NCBI GenBank assembly: GCA_029884275.1
Contig: JAOUIC010000078.1
Coordinates: 1-7,379, forward strand
Source of the DNA: Gemmatimonadota bacterium
GTDB lineage: Bacteria > Gemmatimonadota > Gemmatimonadetes > Gemmatimonadales > GWC2-71-9
Length of the DNA stretch: 7,379 nt
Direction: 5' to 3'
How positions within the stretch are numbered: the stretch's first letter is position 1; each line of letters starts with the position of its first letter. The notes beneath the pieces were generated by a model. The model did not search any database and was not told where the DNA came from. It saw nothing but the letters and a program-made list of their open reading frames with translations. Shown here piece by piece: positions 1-6,185 of this stretch. Both the position numbers and the translations under genes were made by a program.

Positions 1-39
1 TCCCGGGGGGCCGTCGTGATGCCGGATGGTGCGGGAACT

Positions 40-933
40 TCAGGCGACCAGGTCCTTGAGCTTCTGGCCCTGCTCGCCTTCGCGCAGCCGTGTGAGAGCC
101 CGGTCGCGGAGCTGACGGATCCGCTCACGAGTCACGCCCATCATCCGGCCGATCTCCTCGAGCGTGCGGCTGTTGCCGTCGTCCAGCCCGAAGTAGAGCC
201 GGAGCACGCGCGCATCCCGGGCCGGCAGGGTCGCGAGGGCCGCCTCGATGTCCGAGGTCTGGCTGTTGGCGATGGCCGGACCGTCGGTGCCCTCACGATC
301 CAGCGACGCGAACCGCTCCATCCGTTCACTGTTGTCGCCGTCCCGGGTGGGGTGGTCGAGCCGGACCGCTTCGGTGTTGAGCGCGCCGAGGCTCCGGACC
401 GCCTCCAGCGTGAGGCCGGTGGCGCGGGCCAGTTCCTCGGTAGTCGGGACGCGGCCCAGCCGATCCTTGAGCAGGGTAGTGGTGCGACCCAGCCGCGAGA
501 GATCCGCGGTACGGTTGAGCGGCACGCGGACCGGACGACCATGCCGCGCGATCGCGGCCTGCACCGCCTGCCGGATCCACCAGACTGCGTAGGAAATGAA
601 CTTGACGCCGCGATCGGGATCGAACTTCCGGGCCGCGGTCATCAGACCGAGGTTGCCCTCGCCGATCAGATCGACCAGCGGAACTCCCCGGTTCTGGAAC
701 TTCTTCGCGACGCTCACCACGAAACGCACGTTGTGCCGCGCCAGCCGTTCCTGGGCGCCGACGTTCCCCCGGAAGGCCTTGCGGGCCAACTCCATCTCCT
801 CCTCGCGGGTCAGCAGCGGCACCCGGCTGATTTCTTCGAGGTAGAGGTCAAGACTTTCCCGTCCCTCGTCAACCGCCTTGGCGATCTGGGCCGGTCGTAC
901 AGTACGCCGCTTACGGCGTGGCTGTGTGCTCAC
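40..933 (-). CDS. RNA polymerase sigma factor, sigma-70 family (compact RpoD/RpoS-like, group 2 type)
   Basis: A 297-residue sigma factor that directs core RNA polymerase to promoters. After a basic tail, region 1.2 lies at about residues 27-52 (SLDLYLEEISRVPLLTREEE). Region 2 is at about 60-137, with the core-binding stretch DLIGEGNLGLMTA and the -10 melting motif YAVWWIRQA (W118, W119, and Q122 matching E. coli sigma70 Gln437). Region 3 is at about 140-215 and region 4 at about 226-285. The region 4.2 helix-turn-helix reads RTLEEIGRMMGVTRERIRQL and keeps the -35-contacting Arg-Glu-x-x-Arg pattern (R269, E270, R273). Region 1.1 and the long non-conserved insert of the housekeeping factor are missing, which suggests an alternative group 2 factor, although some lineages use short primary factors. 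The start is GTG; AGGAGG lies 7 nt upstream and no in-frame ATG occurs before residue 47. It is the last gene before the window edge, and no terminator is visible in the 39 bases after its stop. Confidence 0.95.
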   Translation of the reverse strand: MSTQPRRKRRTVRPAQIAKAVDEGRESLDLYLEEISRVPLLTREEEMELARKAFRGNVGAQERLARHNVRFVVSVAKKFQNRGVPLVDLIGEGNLGLMTAARKFDPDRGVKFISYAVWWIRQAVQAAIARHGRPVRVPLNRTADLSRLGRTTTLLKDRLGRVPTTEELARATGLTLEAVRSLGALNTEAVRLDHPTRDGDNSERMERFASLDREGTDGPAIANSQTSDIEAALATLPARDARVLRLYFGLDDGNSRTLEEIGRMMGVTRERIRQLRDRALTRLREGEQGQKLKDLVA

Positions 934-940
934 AGGCGCC

Positions 941-946
941 CCTCCT
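941..946 (-). promoter_or_regulatory. Shine-Dalgarno site fixing the GTG start of the sigma factor
   Basis: On the minus strand a perfect AGGAGG sits 7 nt before GTG at 933. It identifies this GTG as the initiation codon even though it is not ATG. Confidence 0.8.
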
Positions 947-995
947 GGGGGTGAACGCGCCCGGTCCGTGACGGAGCCGGGGAGAGCGTCGGGAC

Positions 996-1023
996 AATAT
1001 ACGCCGCAGCGGATGACCTACAA
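996..1023 (-). promoter_or_regulatory. Candidate proximal promoter of the sigma factor gene
   Basis: On the minus strand a -35-like TTGTAG (1023-1018, three of six consensus bases) and a -10-like TATATT (1001-996, five of six) are separated by 16 bp. A start a few bases downstream would give a leader of about 55 nt. The -10 box is good and the -35 is weak. Pattern match only. Confidence 0.35.
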
Positions 1024-1079
1024 CCCGCTTGACAGGGGCGACTTTGCTCAAACGCCCGCTGTCGTGGGCATGAACTCCG

Positions 1080-1108
1080 AATATACACCGAAAAACGAAC
1101 CAAGACAA
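1080..1108 (-). promoter_or_regulatory. Candidate distal promoter of the sigma factor gene
   Basis: On the minus strand TTGTCT (1108-1103, four of six -35 bases) and TATATT (1085-1080, five of six -10 bases) are separated by the ideal 17 bp. The spacer includes a T-run and is AT-rich compared with its surroundings. It would give a leader of about 140 nt. This is the better of the two candidates upstream of the sigma gene. Confidence 0.45.
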
Positions 1109-1133
1109 GCCGCCAACTACTCCTGCTTCCCTT

Positions 1134-1159
1134 CCCGAGACCGCTCGTCCCGGCTCGGG
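1134..1159. repeat. Inverted repeat / hairpin downstream of the phenol-lyase gene
   Basis: CCCGAG at 1134-1139 pairs with CTCGGG at 1154-1159. After one bulged A, CCG pairs with CGG, giving nine GC-rich base pairs around a 7-nt loop. It lies about 90-110 nt past the phenol-lyase stop and could end or stabilise that transcript. No T-run follows on either strand, so I do not call it an intrinsic terminator. The rest of 949-1245, outside this hairpin and the two promoter candidates, shows no gene. Confidence 0.4.
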
Positions 1160-1245
1160 GCCGCGATTTCCCGGGTCATGGGCGCGGAAGGGGACGTTGA
1201 GGCCGTCCGCAGTTGCACCGCCTTCTTGATGCCCGTCCGGGCCGG

Positions 1246-2664
1246 CTAGTCGCAGAGCGGCTCGAACCGGGCCTGGAAGAACCGTAAGTACTTGGGCTCG
1301 AAGACCATCCGAAGCCCCCTGGCCTCCTCGCGGCGGTCGTAGACCGCCTTGACTGATTCCGCGACCACGTCCATGTGAGCCTGGGTGTAGACCCGCCGGG
1401 GGATGGTCAGCCGGGTCAACTCGAGCGCCGGGCGGTGGTGATCCCCGGTCTTCGGATCCCGGCCTGCGCTCGCGATACCTCGCTCCATGGACCGGACCCC
1501 GGAGTCGAGGTACAGCTCCGCCGCGAGGGTCTGGGCCGGGAACGCGTCCTGCGGCAGCTGGGGATAGAAGCGCCGGGCATCGAGGAAGATGGCGTGGCCA
1601 CCCACCGGCTGGACGATCGGCACTCCCCAGTCCAGCAGCAGCTCACCGAGGTAGCGCACCTGCCCGATCCGCGAGCGGAGATGATCTTCCCGCGCCGATT
1701 CCTCGATGCCGATGGCCATCGCCTCCATGTCGCGACCGGCCATGCCGCCATAGGTGTGCAGCCCCTCGTACACCACCACGAGGTTGCACAGTTCCTGATA
1801 CAACTCGTCGTCGTTGACCGCGAGCCAGCCGCCGATGTTCACCAGGCTGTCCTTCTTGGCGCTCATCCAGGCGCCGTCGGCATAGCCGCAGAACTCCGCC
1901 GCGATCTCGGCGATGCTGCGCCCCTCGTAGCCCGGCTCGCGCTCCTGGATGAAGAAGGCGTTCTCCATCAGCCTGGTGGCGTCGAGGAAGAGTCGCACCC
2001 CATGCCGATGGCACAGCGCCCGCACCTCCCGGGCGTTGGCCATGCTCACCGGCTGCCCGCCGGCCATGTTCACCGTCGCCGCCAGCGAGACATACGCCAC
2101 CTGCGCGGGCCCGACCGCCTGGATGGCCTGCTCGAGTTTGCCAAGGTCAATGTTGCCCTTGAACAGGTGCTGGCTGGCAGGATCGTGAGCCTCGTCGATG
2201 ATCACGTCCACGAAGTGGCCCCCGGCGAGCTCCTGGTGGAGCCTGGTGGTCGTGAAGTACATGTTGCCGGGGACCCGCTGGCCCGGCTGAATCGCGGCCC
2301 GGCTGATCAGGTGCTCGGCTCCGCGCCCCTGGTGCGTGGGAAGCACGTGCCGATACCCGTAGATCCGGCGGACCACTTCCTCCAGGTGGTAGAAGTTCCG
2401 GCTGCCCGCGTAGGCCTCGTCGCCCAGCAGCAGGCCCGCCCACTGGCGGTCGCTCATGGCGCTCGTGCCGCTGTCGGTCAGGAGGTCGATGTAGACGTCC
2501 TCCGACCGGAGCAGGAAGGTGTTGTAGCCGGCCTCGGCCATGGCCCGGACCCGCTGGTCGCGGGTGGTCATGTTGAGTGGCTCCACCATCTTGATCTTCC
2601 ACGGCTCGGCCCAGGACCGGCGGCCGAACTGCTGGCCCATGGTCCGCGGCGTGTCAGTGGTCAT
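1246..2664 (-). CDS. tpl: Tyrosine phenol-lyase (beta-tyrosinase, EC 4.1.99.2)
   Basis: A PLP-dependent cytoplasmic beta-eliminating lyase of 472 residues. The family reaction is L-tyrosine + water to phenol + pyruvate + ammonia, and it is reversible. Compared from memory with the Citrobacter freundii enzyme, the key residues all match with a constant offset of 14: T63, Y85, R114, D228 and R231 near PLP, K271 as the PLP Schiff-base lysine in SAKKD, and R418 for the substrate carboxylate. The residues that separate phenol-lyase from tryptophanase are also of the phenol-lyase type: T138 (Asp in tryptophanase), R395 in MERG (Val in tryptophanase) and F462 in RFF (His in tryptophanase). The ATG at 2664 has AGGAG 5 nt upstream. 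The protein carries about 14 extra N-terminal residues relative to the Citrobacter enzyme. It is divergent from the flavin-reductase-like gene and upstream of the sigma gene on the same strand. No regulator gene is adjacent. Confidence 0.93.
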   Translation of the reverse strand: MTTDTPRTMGQQFGRRSWAEPWKIKMVEPLNMTTRDQRVRAMAEAGYNTFLLRSEDVYIDLLTDSGTSAMSDRQWAGLLLGDEAYAGSRNFYHLEEVVRRIYGYRHVLPTHQGRGAEHLISRAAIQPGQRVPGNMYFTTTRLHQELAGGHFVDVIIDEAHDPASQHLFKGNIDLGKLEQAIQAVGPAQVAYVSLAATVNMAGGQPVSMANAREVRALCHRHGVRLFLDATRLMENAFFIQEREPGYEGRSIAEIAAEFCGYADGAWMSAKKDSLVNIGGWLAVNDDELYQELCNLVVVYEGLHTYGGMAGRDMEAMAIGIEESAREDHLRSRIGQVRYLGELLLDWGVPIVQPVGGHAIFLDARRFYPQLPQDAFPAQTLAAELYLDSGVRSMERGIASAGRDPKTGDHHRPALELTRLTIPRRVYTQAHMDVVAESVKAVYDRREEARGLRMVFEPKYLRFFQARFEPLCD

Positions 2665-2806
2665 CGGCTCTCCTCTCGGGCGACGCGGCGGCGGTCGGCA
2701 AGCATGGCACCATGGGTATGCAGGAATTCCGAAGACGGCATGATTGGCGAAAACGGCTGAAGTTCATTAGTCCTTCACGCCGGGCCGATACCATCCGTGG
2801 ACTCCC
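2665..2806. promoter_or_regulatory. Divergent intergenic region between tpl and the flavin-reductase-like gene
   Basis: These 142 bp must hold the promoter or promoters for two divergent genes. I can see the lyase ribosome site (AGGAG, minus strand, 2674-2670) and a short perfect palindrome GGAATTCC at 2723-2730. The middle (about 2720-2775) is less GC-rich than its surroundings. No -35/-10 pair on either strand is convincing. I see no TyrR-type operator (TGTAAA-N6-TTTACA), the site known for enteric tpl. Confidence 0.5.
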
Positions 2807-3391
2807 ATGCGCACTGACGCCGCCTACGAACTCCTCCGGCAGTTCACCTCCCCGATCGTGGCGGTGACCTCCGCCTGGCAGGGGCGCACCAACGGGATGA
2901 TCCTCGACAGCGCCGTGCGCGCTTCGATCTCCCCCAGCGTGCCCCGGCTGTCGGTCTACGTGCACAAGTGGCACTTCAGCCACGACCTGATCTGGAACAG
3001 CGGCAAGTTCTGCGTGCACCTGCTGCACCGGGGCCAGCTGGAGCTGGTCCACCAGCTCGGATTCCGGAGCGGCGCCGACGGGGACAAGCTGGCCGGCATC
3101 CCCCACCGGATCGGGCACATCGGCCTCCCGGTGCTGGAGGACCGGGTCGCCGCGTTCGAGCTTGCCGTCATCAACACCATGGACACCGGCTACGCGACCC
3201 TCTTCCTGGGGCACATCGAGGCGGTCCATCCGGGGAAGGAGGCGGAGATCCTGACGCCGCCCTGGTTCCGGGCCCACATGCCGAAGGCGTGGGAGCCCGA
3301 GTGGCTGGCCAACTATCAGAGGGCCCAGGACGCCATCGAGGCCCACACCCAGGTCGAGGATCGGCGCTGGACCGGCCCCCGTGATTCCTGA
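2807..3391 (+). CDS. Flavin reductase-like (split-barrel FMN-binding) family protein
   Basis: A soluble 194-residue protein resembling the flavin reductase-like family (Pfam Flavin_Reduct). Such proteins bind FMN or FAD in a split barrel; many reduce free flavin with NAD(P)H for a partner monooxygenase, while others are plain flavoproteins. The N-terminal half carries the typical pattern: LRQFTSPIVAVTS at 10-22, then NGMILDSAVRASISPSVPRL at 29-48, a second strand with YVHKWHFSHDLI, then GKFCVHLL. The usual glycine-rich core follows (HIGLPVLEDRVAAFEL at 104-119, FLGHIEAV at 133-140). The C-terminal WEPEWLANYQRAQDA is probably helical. No signal peptide or membrane segment. The ATG at 2807 lacks a clear Shine-Dalgarno site, so translation may be weak or the message leaderless. 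It is divergent from tpl and 28 bp ahead of the next gene, so co-transcription with that gene is likely. The substrate is unknown. Confidence 0.75.
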   Translation: MRTDAAYELLRQFTSPIVAVTSAWQGRTNGMILDSAVRASISPSVPRLSVYVHKWHFSHDLIWNSGKFCVHLLHRGQLELVHQLGFRSGADGDKLAGIPHRIGHIGLPVLEDRVAAFELAVINTMDTGYATLFLGHIEAVHPGKEAEILTPPWFRAHMPKAWEPEWLANYQRAQDAIEAHTQVEDRRWTGPRDS

Positions 3392-3419
3392 CATTCCGCT
3401 CACACCACCGAGGCATCCC

Positions 3420-4115
3420 ATGAACCGAAACGTCCTCAGCGTCACCGCGTTGGCCCTGCTGGTTGCGGGACCGGCCGCGGCCCAGCAGTTCGAAGGAGTG
3501 GTCACCATGACGGTGCAGGGTGGCCGAACCGGTGAAGTGACCCAGATGTTCAAGGGCGGCCGGGTGCGGACGGAGATGAAGGGCCCGGAGGGCCAGGGCG
3601 GCGTCATGCTCATGGAGCCCGGCAAGACGCAGATGACCATGCTGATGCCGTCGGAGAAGATGTACATGGTCATGGACCCGGCGATGATGGGCGGACGGGC
3701 ACCGCGCGACACCACCCCTCCGAAGATCACCAAGGTCGGCACGTCCGAGACCATCGCCGGCAGGTCCTGCGACAACTACCGGATCGAGACCCAGCAGGTG
3801 CACGAGGTCTGCGCCGCGAAGGGAATGGGCTACTTCGCCGGCATGGGCCGGGGCCCGATGATGGGCGGCGGGGGCCCCGGAGGCGGGCAGGGGGGCGGGG
3901 GCATGCCCGCGTTCGCCTCCGAGAAGATGATGGCCGAGTTCAAGGATGGGTTCTTCCCGCTCCGGGTCAGCCGCGTCGAGGGGGAGAAGAAGACGGTGGC
4001 GATGGAAGTGACGAAGATCGAGGAGAAGCCGCTGCCGTCGTCGCTGTTCGAAGTACCCGAGGGCTACACCAAGATGGACATGCCCATGGGGATGCCGGGG
4101 ATGGGCAAGCCGTAG
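3420..4115 (+). CDS. Secreted methionine-rich protein, DUF4412-like
   Basis: A 231-residue exported protein of unknown function. Residues 1-21 form a Sec signal peptide (basic MNR, hydrophobic core ALALLVAG, AAA before Gln-Gln). The mature part resembles the DUF4412 family: strand-rich repeats such as FEGVVTMTV and VRTEMKG, then IAGRSCDNYRIE with C117 and HEVCAAKG with C131, which could form a disulfide. A very flexible Gly-rich linker at about 141-161 follows, then a C-terminal segment with KMMAEFKDGFFPLRV and LPSSLFEVPEGYTKM. By hand count 27 of 231 residues are Met, clustered at 63-90, 136-148 and the tail MDMPMGMPGM. Met clusters in exported proteins can bind Cu(I), but no metal role is shown here. 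I chose the ATG at 3420 because it has GAGG 6 nt upstream and starts directly with the signal peptide. An in-frame GTG at 3381 would overlap the previous gene and add a poor leader. Confidence 0.8.
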   Translation: MNRNVLSVTALALLVAGPAAAQQFEGVVTMTVQGGRTGEVTQMFKGGRVRTEMKGPEGQGGVMLMEPGKTQMTMLMPSEKMYMVMDPAMMGGRAPRDTTPPKITKVGTSETIAGRSCDNYRIETQQVHEVCAAKGMGYFAGMGRGPMMGGGGPGGGQGGGGMPAFASEKMMAEFKDGFFPLRVSRVEGEKKTVAMEVTKIEEKPLPSSLFEVPEGYTKMDMPMGMPGMGKP

Positions 4116-4168
4116 ACACGGCAGGAGACAGGTCGGCGGACCTACCCTGATCCGGACGAACCGATCGA

Positions 4169-4239
4169 TCGCCTGACGGCCCACTCCGCAAGTTCATCCG
4201 ATCATGATTCCACTGTTGCGGAGTGGGGCCGGAAGGCGA
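4169..4239. repeat. Long imperfect inverted repeat in the convergent intergenic region
   Basis: CCCACTCCGCAA at 4180-4191 is perfectly complementary to TTGCGGAGTGGG at 4216-4227, around a 24-nt loop. The stem extends outward: GG (4178-4179) pairs with CC (4229-4230) past one bulged G, and TCGCCT (4169-4174) pairs with AGGCGA (4234-4239) across a 3 by 3 internal loop. That is 20 paired bases in total. TCCGGAC (4151-4157) and GTCCGGA (4249-4255) form a further outer inverted pair. It lies 53 nt past the Met-rich gene's stop and could be a 3' RNA stabiliser, a terminator without a U-run, or a remnant of a small palindromic element. Confidence 0.65.
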
Positions 4240-4287
4240 CGATGGGGAGTCCGGACCGTCGCCGGCAAGCAGCTGAGGCCGAAGGGT

Positions 4288-4334
4288 GAGCAAACGGGGG
4301 GCGGCCCCATGGACCGCCCCCCGTCGCCTTGCTC
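4288..4334. terminator. Bidirectional terminator-like hairpin between convergent genes
   Basis: An 11-bp perfect stem (ACGGGGGGCGG at 4294-4304 with CCGCCCCCCGT at 4314-4324) encloses a 9-nt loop. Outside it, GAGCAA (4288-4293) pairs with TTGCTC (4329-4334) across a 4-nt bulge. Its place between the 3' ends of the Met-rich gene (plus) and pntB (minus) suits a shared terminator. No strong U-run follows in either direction, which is common in GC-rich genomes but lowers certainty. Apart from this hairpin and the inverted repeat before it, I see no gene in 4116-4348. Confidence 0.65.
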
Positions 4335-4348
4335 GGCCCTGCGCGAGA

Positions 4349-5758
4349 CTAGTGCATCCCGCTCCCGCCGGATAGCTGCTTCACCAGCTCCCCGATGACG
4401 TTCTTGGCGTCGCCGAAGAGCATCCAGGTGCGGGGCCCGAAGTACAGCTCGTTGTCGATCCCGGCGAACCCGGGGTTCTTGCTCCGCTTGATCGCGAAGA
4501 TGGTCCGGGCCTTGTCGGCGTCGATGATCGGCATGCCGTAGATCGGGCTGGACTTGTCGTAGCGCGCGGCGGGGTTCACCACGTCGTTGGCCCCGACCAC
4601 CAGCGCCACGTCGCACTGCGGCATGTCGGAGTTGATGTCGTCCATCTCCACCAGGTCGGTGTAGGGAATGTCGGCTTCCGCCAGCAGCACGTTCATGTGG
4701 CCAGGCATCCGGCCGGCGACGGGGTGGATGGCGAACTTGACCGTGACCCCGCGCTTCTTGAGCTGGTCGTAGAGCTCGCGGACCTTGTGCTGGGCCTGCG
4801 CCACCGCCATGCCGTAGCCCGGGATGATGACGACCAGGCTGGCCTGTTCCATGATCTGTGCCGCCCCCTCTGGCGTCTCGCCCTTGTACACCTTCTGCTC
4901 GCCACCGGCCTTGAGCTGCTGCACCTGGCCAAAAGCCCCGAACAGCACGTTGCCGAAGGAGCGGTTCATCGCCTTGCACATGATGATGGCGAGGATCAGG
5001 CCGCTGGACCCGTCGAGGGCGCCCGCGGTGATGAGCAGCTTGTTGTCCAGCACGAAGCCCATGGCGACGGCGGCCAGGCCGGCGTAGGCGTTCAGGATGG
5101 CGATCACCGTCGGCATGTCGGCGCCGCCGATGGGGATGATGAGCAGCACACCAAACAGCAGCGACAATCCGATGATGGCCGGGAACACCTGCGGCGCCCA
5201 GGTGGCGGACGGATTCATGATCACCGCGGCGCCCAGCCCCAGCGCGACGATGAGCAGGAAGAAGTTGACGATGTTCTGGCCGGGGTAGGTCACCGGGCGC
5301 TGCGGGATCCACTTCACTTCCTGCAGCTTGCCGGCCGCCATGAGGCTGCCGGTGAAGGTCAGGTACCCCAGCAGGATCTCGAGGACGATCGCCACCATGC
5401 GGAAGGTGGTGAGGTTCTCGGGCCCCTCCTGGTACCAGAGGTAGTACTTGGCGGTGCCCACCAGGCCCGCGGCGAGCCCGCCGAACGCGTGCGAGAGGGC
5501 GGTCCGCTGGGGAACCGCGGTGAGCGGCACCATCGAGAGCGGGATGCCGACCGCGAAGCCGGCCACGATGGCGAGGATGATCCAGCCGTGATGGATGATG
5601 ATCGGCTGGAACCAGGTGGCCAGCACTGCCACGGTCATCCCCGCGACGCCGGCATACACCCCGTTCCGGGCGGTCTTGGGGTCGTTCATCCAGTGCAGCG
5701 CGAAGATGAACAGAGCCGTGGCCAGGATGTAGGAAGCTTGCAGCATGGCGTGCGTCAT
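4349..5758 (-). CDS. pntB: NAD(P) transhydrogenase subunit beta
   Basis: A 469-residue inner-membrane protein of proton-translocating transhydrogenase, which uses the proton gradient to drive hydride transfer from NADH to NADP+. The first roughly 265 residues are hydrophobic helices of domain II. They include H90 in ALSHAFGG (E. coli PntB His91, proton path), D214 in GGADMP and N223 in ILNAYAG (E. coli Asp213 and Asn222). The C-terminal domain III binds NADP(H) in the cytoplasm: VVIIPGYGMAVAQAQH (309-324), HPVAGRMPGHMNVLLAEA (345-362), GANDVVNPAA (389-398) and KRSKNPGFAGIDNELYF (424-440). Length matches the family (about 460). The ATG at 5758 overlaps the pntAB stop as ATGA and has GGGAGG 6 nt upstream (5770-5765), so translation is probably coupled. 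The reading frame stays open further upstream, but that part only overlaps pntAB and is not homologous. Confidence 0.97.
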   Translation of the reverse strand: MTHAMLQASYILATALFIFALHWMNDPKTARNGVYAGVAGMTVAVLATWFQPIIIHHGWIILAIVAGFAVGIPLSMVPLTAVPQRTALSHAFGGLAAGLVGTAKYYLWYQEGPENLTTFRMVAIVLEILLGYLTFTGSLMAAGKLQEVKWIPQRPVTYPGQNIVNFFLLIVALGLGAAVIMNPSATWAPQVFPAIIGLSLLFGVLLIIPIGGADMPTVIAILNAYAGLAAVAMGFVLDNKLLITAGALDGSSGLILAIIMCKAMNRSFGNVLFGAFGQVQQLKAGGEQKVYKGETPEGAAQIMEQASLVVIIPGYGMAVAQAQHKVRELYDQLKKRGVTVKFAIHPVAGRMPGHMNVLLAEADIPYTDLVEMDDINSDMPQCDVALVVGANDVVNPAARYDKSSPIYGMPIIDADKARTIFAIKRSKNPGFAGIDNELYFGPRTWMLFGDAKNVIGELVKQLSGGSGMH

Positions 5759-6162
5759 GCGTGGCCTCCCTGTCCCGGCTTCTCGCTCTTGAACATCTTG
5801 AGCATCCGGTCGGTGATCAGGAACCCGCTCACGATGTTCGTCATTGAGGCGAACAGCGCAATCCCTCCCATGAACCGGATCGTGGGCGGGTAGTCCGAAC
5901 CGGTCACCAGGATCGACCCGACGACCGCGATGGCGGAGATGGCGTTGGTGATCGACATCAGCGGAGTGTGGAGCAGTCGGGACACGCGCCGGATGACCCC
6001 CAGCCCGATGAACGACGCCAGCACGAAGACGAACAGCATCGACCAGTAATCCGGGCCCGCGTCCCCTTCCCCACCCGCGGGCGATTCCGCCAGGGCCCGC
6101 CCGGCGCCGACCACCAGCGCGCCGATCGCACTGGCGCCAGACAGCAACAGACGTCGCAGCAT
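5755..6162 (-). CDS. pntAB: NAD(P) transhydrogenase subunit alpha part 2 (membrane segment)
   Basis: A 135-residue protein supplying the first helices of the transhydrogenase membrane domain, a part fused to the alpha subunit in E. coli. Core helices lie at about 40-57, 66-86 and 95-116. The family signatures TPLMSITNAISAIAVVGS (66-83) and GFLITDRMLKMF are clear. Ahead of the core is an extra hydrophobic stretch at 1-25 (MLRRLLL to RALA) that looks like a signal peptide or a fourth helix, followed by a polar Gly/Glu/Asp linker. I chose the ATG at 6162 because AGGAG lies 10 nt upstream. The nine extra codons of the longer option (ATG at 6189, overlapping the pntAA stop as ATGA, G-rich ribosome site) include AGG, AGA, CTT and AGG, unusual in this GC-rich DNA. 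The longer start is still possible. The gene ends in the ATGA overlap with pntB. Confidence 0.92.
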   Translation of the reverse strand: MLRRLLLSGASAIGALVVGAGRALAESPAGGEGDAGPDYWSMLFVFVLASFIGLGVIRRVSRLLHTPLMSITNAISAIAVVGSILVTGSDYPPTIRFMGGIALFASMTNIVSGFLITDRMLKMFKSEKPGQGGHA

Positions 6163-6185
6163 CCTCGGAAGTCTCCTTTCGGCCG

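Noticed and set aside
1..36. TCCCG/CGGGA pair downstream of the sigma gene as a terminator
   Set aside because: Only 5 bp of stem around a 26-nt loop with no T-run, and it runs to the window edge.
16..954. Plus-strand 312-codon open frame antisense to the whole sigma factor gene
   Set aside because: It mirrors a clear sigma-70 gene; its translation shows no family pattern. Long antisense frames are expected in GC-rich coding DNA.
1029..1034. Perfect TTGACA on the plus strand
   Set aside because: No -10-like hexamer lies 15-19 bp downstream, and no plus-strand gene follows.
1375..2760. Plus-strand 461-codon open frame antisense to tpl
   Set aside because: The translation is rich in His, Arg and Val with no domain pattern, and the opposite strand encodes a fully conserved lyase.
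3381..3419. GTG start for the Met-rich protein
   Set aside because: It overlaps the previous gene, lacks a ribosome site and puts a Pro-rich leader before the signal peptide; the ATG at 3420 fits better.
2654..3775. Minus-strand 373-codon open frame across the flavoprotein and Met-rich genes
   Set aside because: It spans two genes and their intergenic gaps, with no domain or ribosome site; a GC-driven shadow.
4697..5893. Plus-strand 398-codon open frame antisense to pntB and pntAB
   Set aside because: Low-complexity Asp/His/Gly-rich translation opposite well-conserved transhydrogenase genes.
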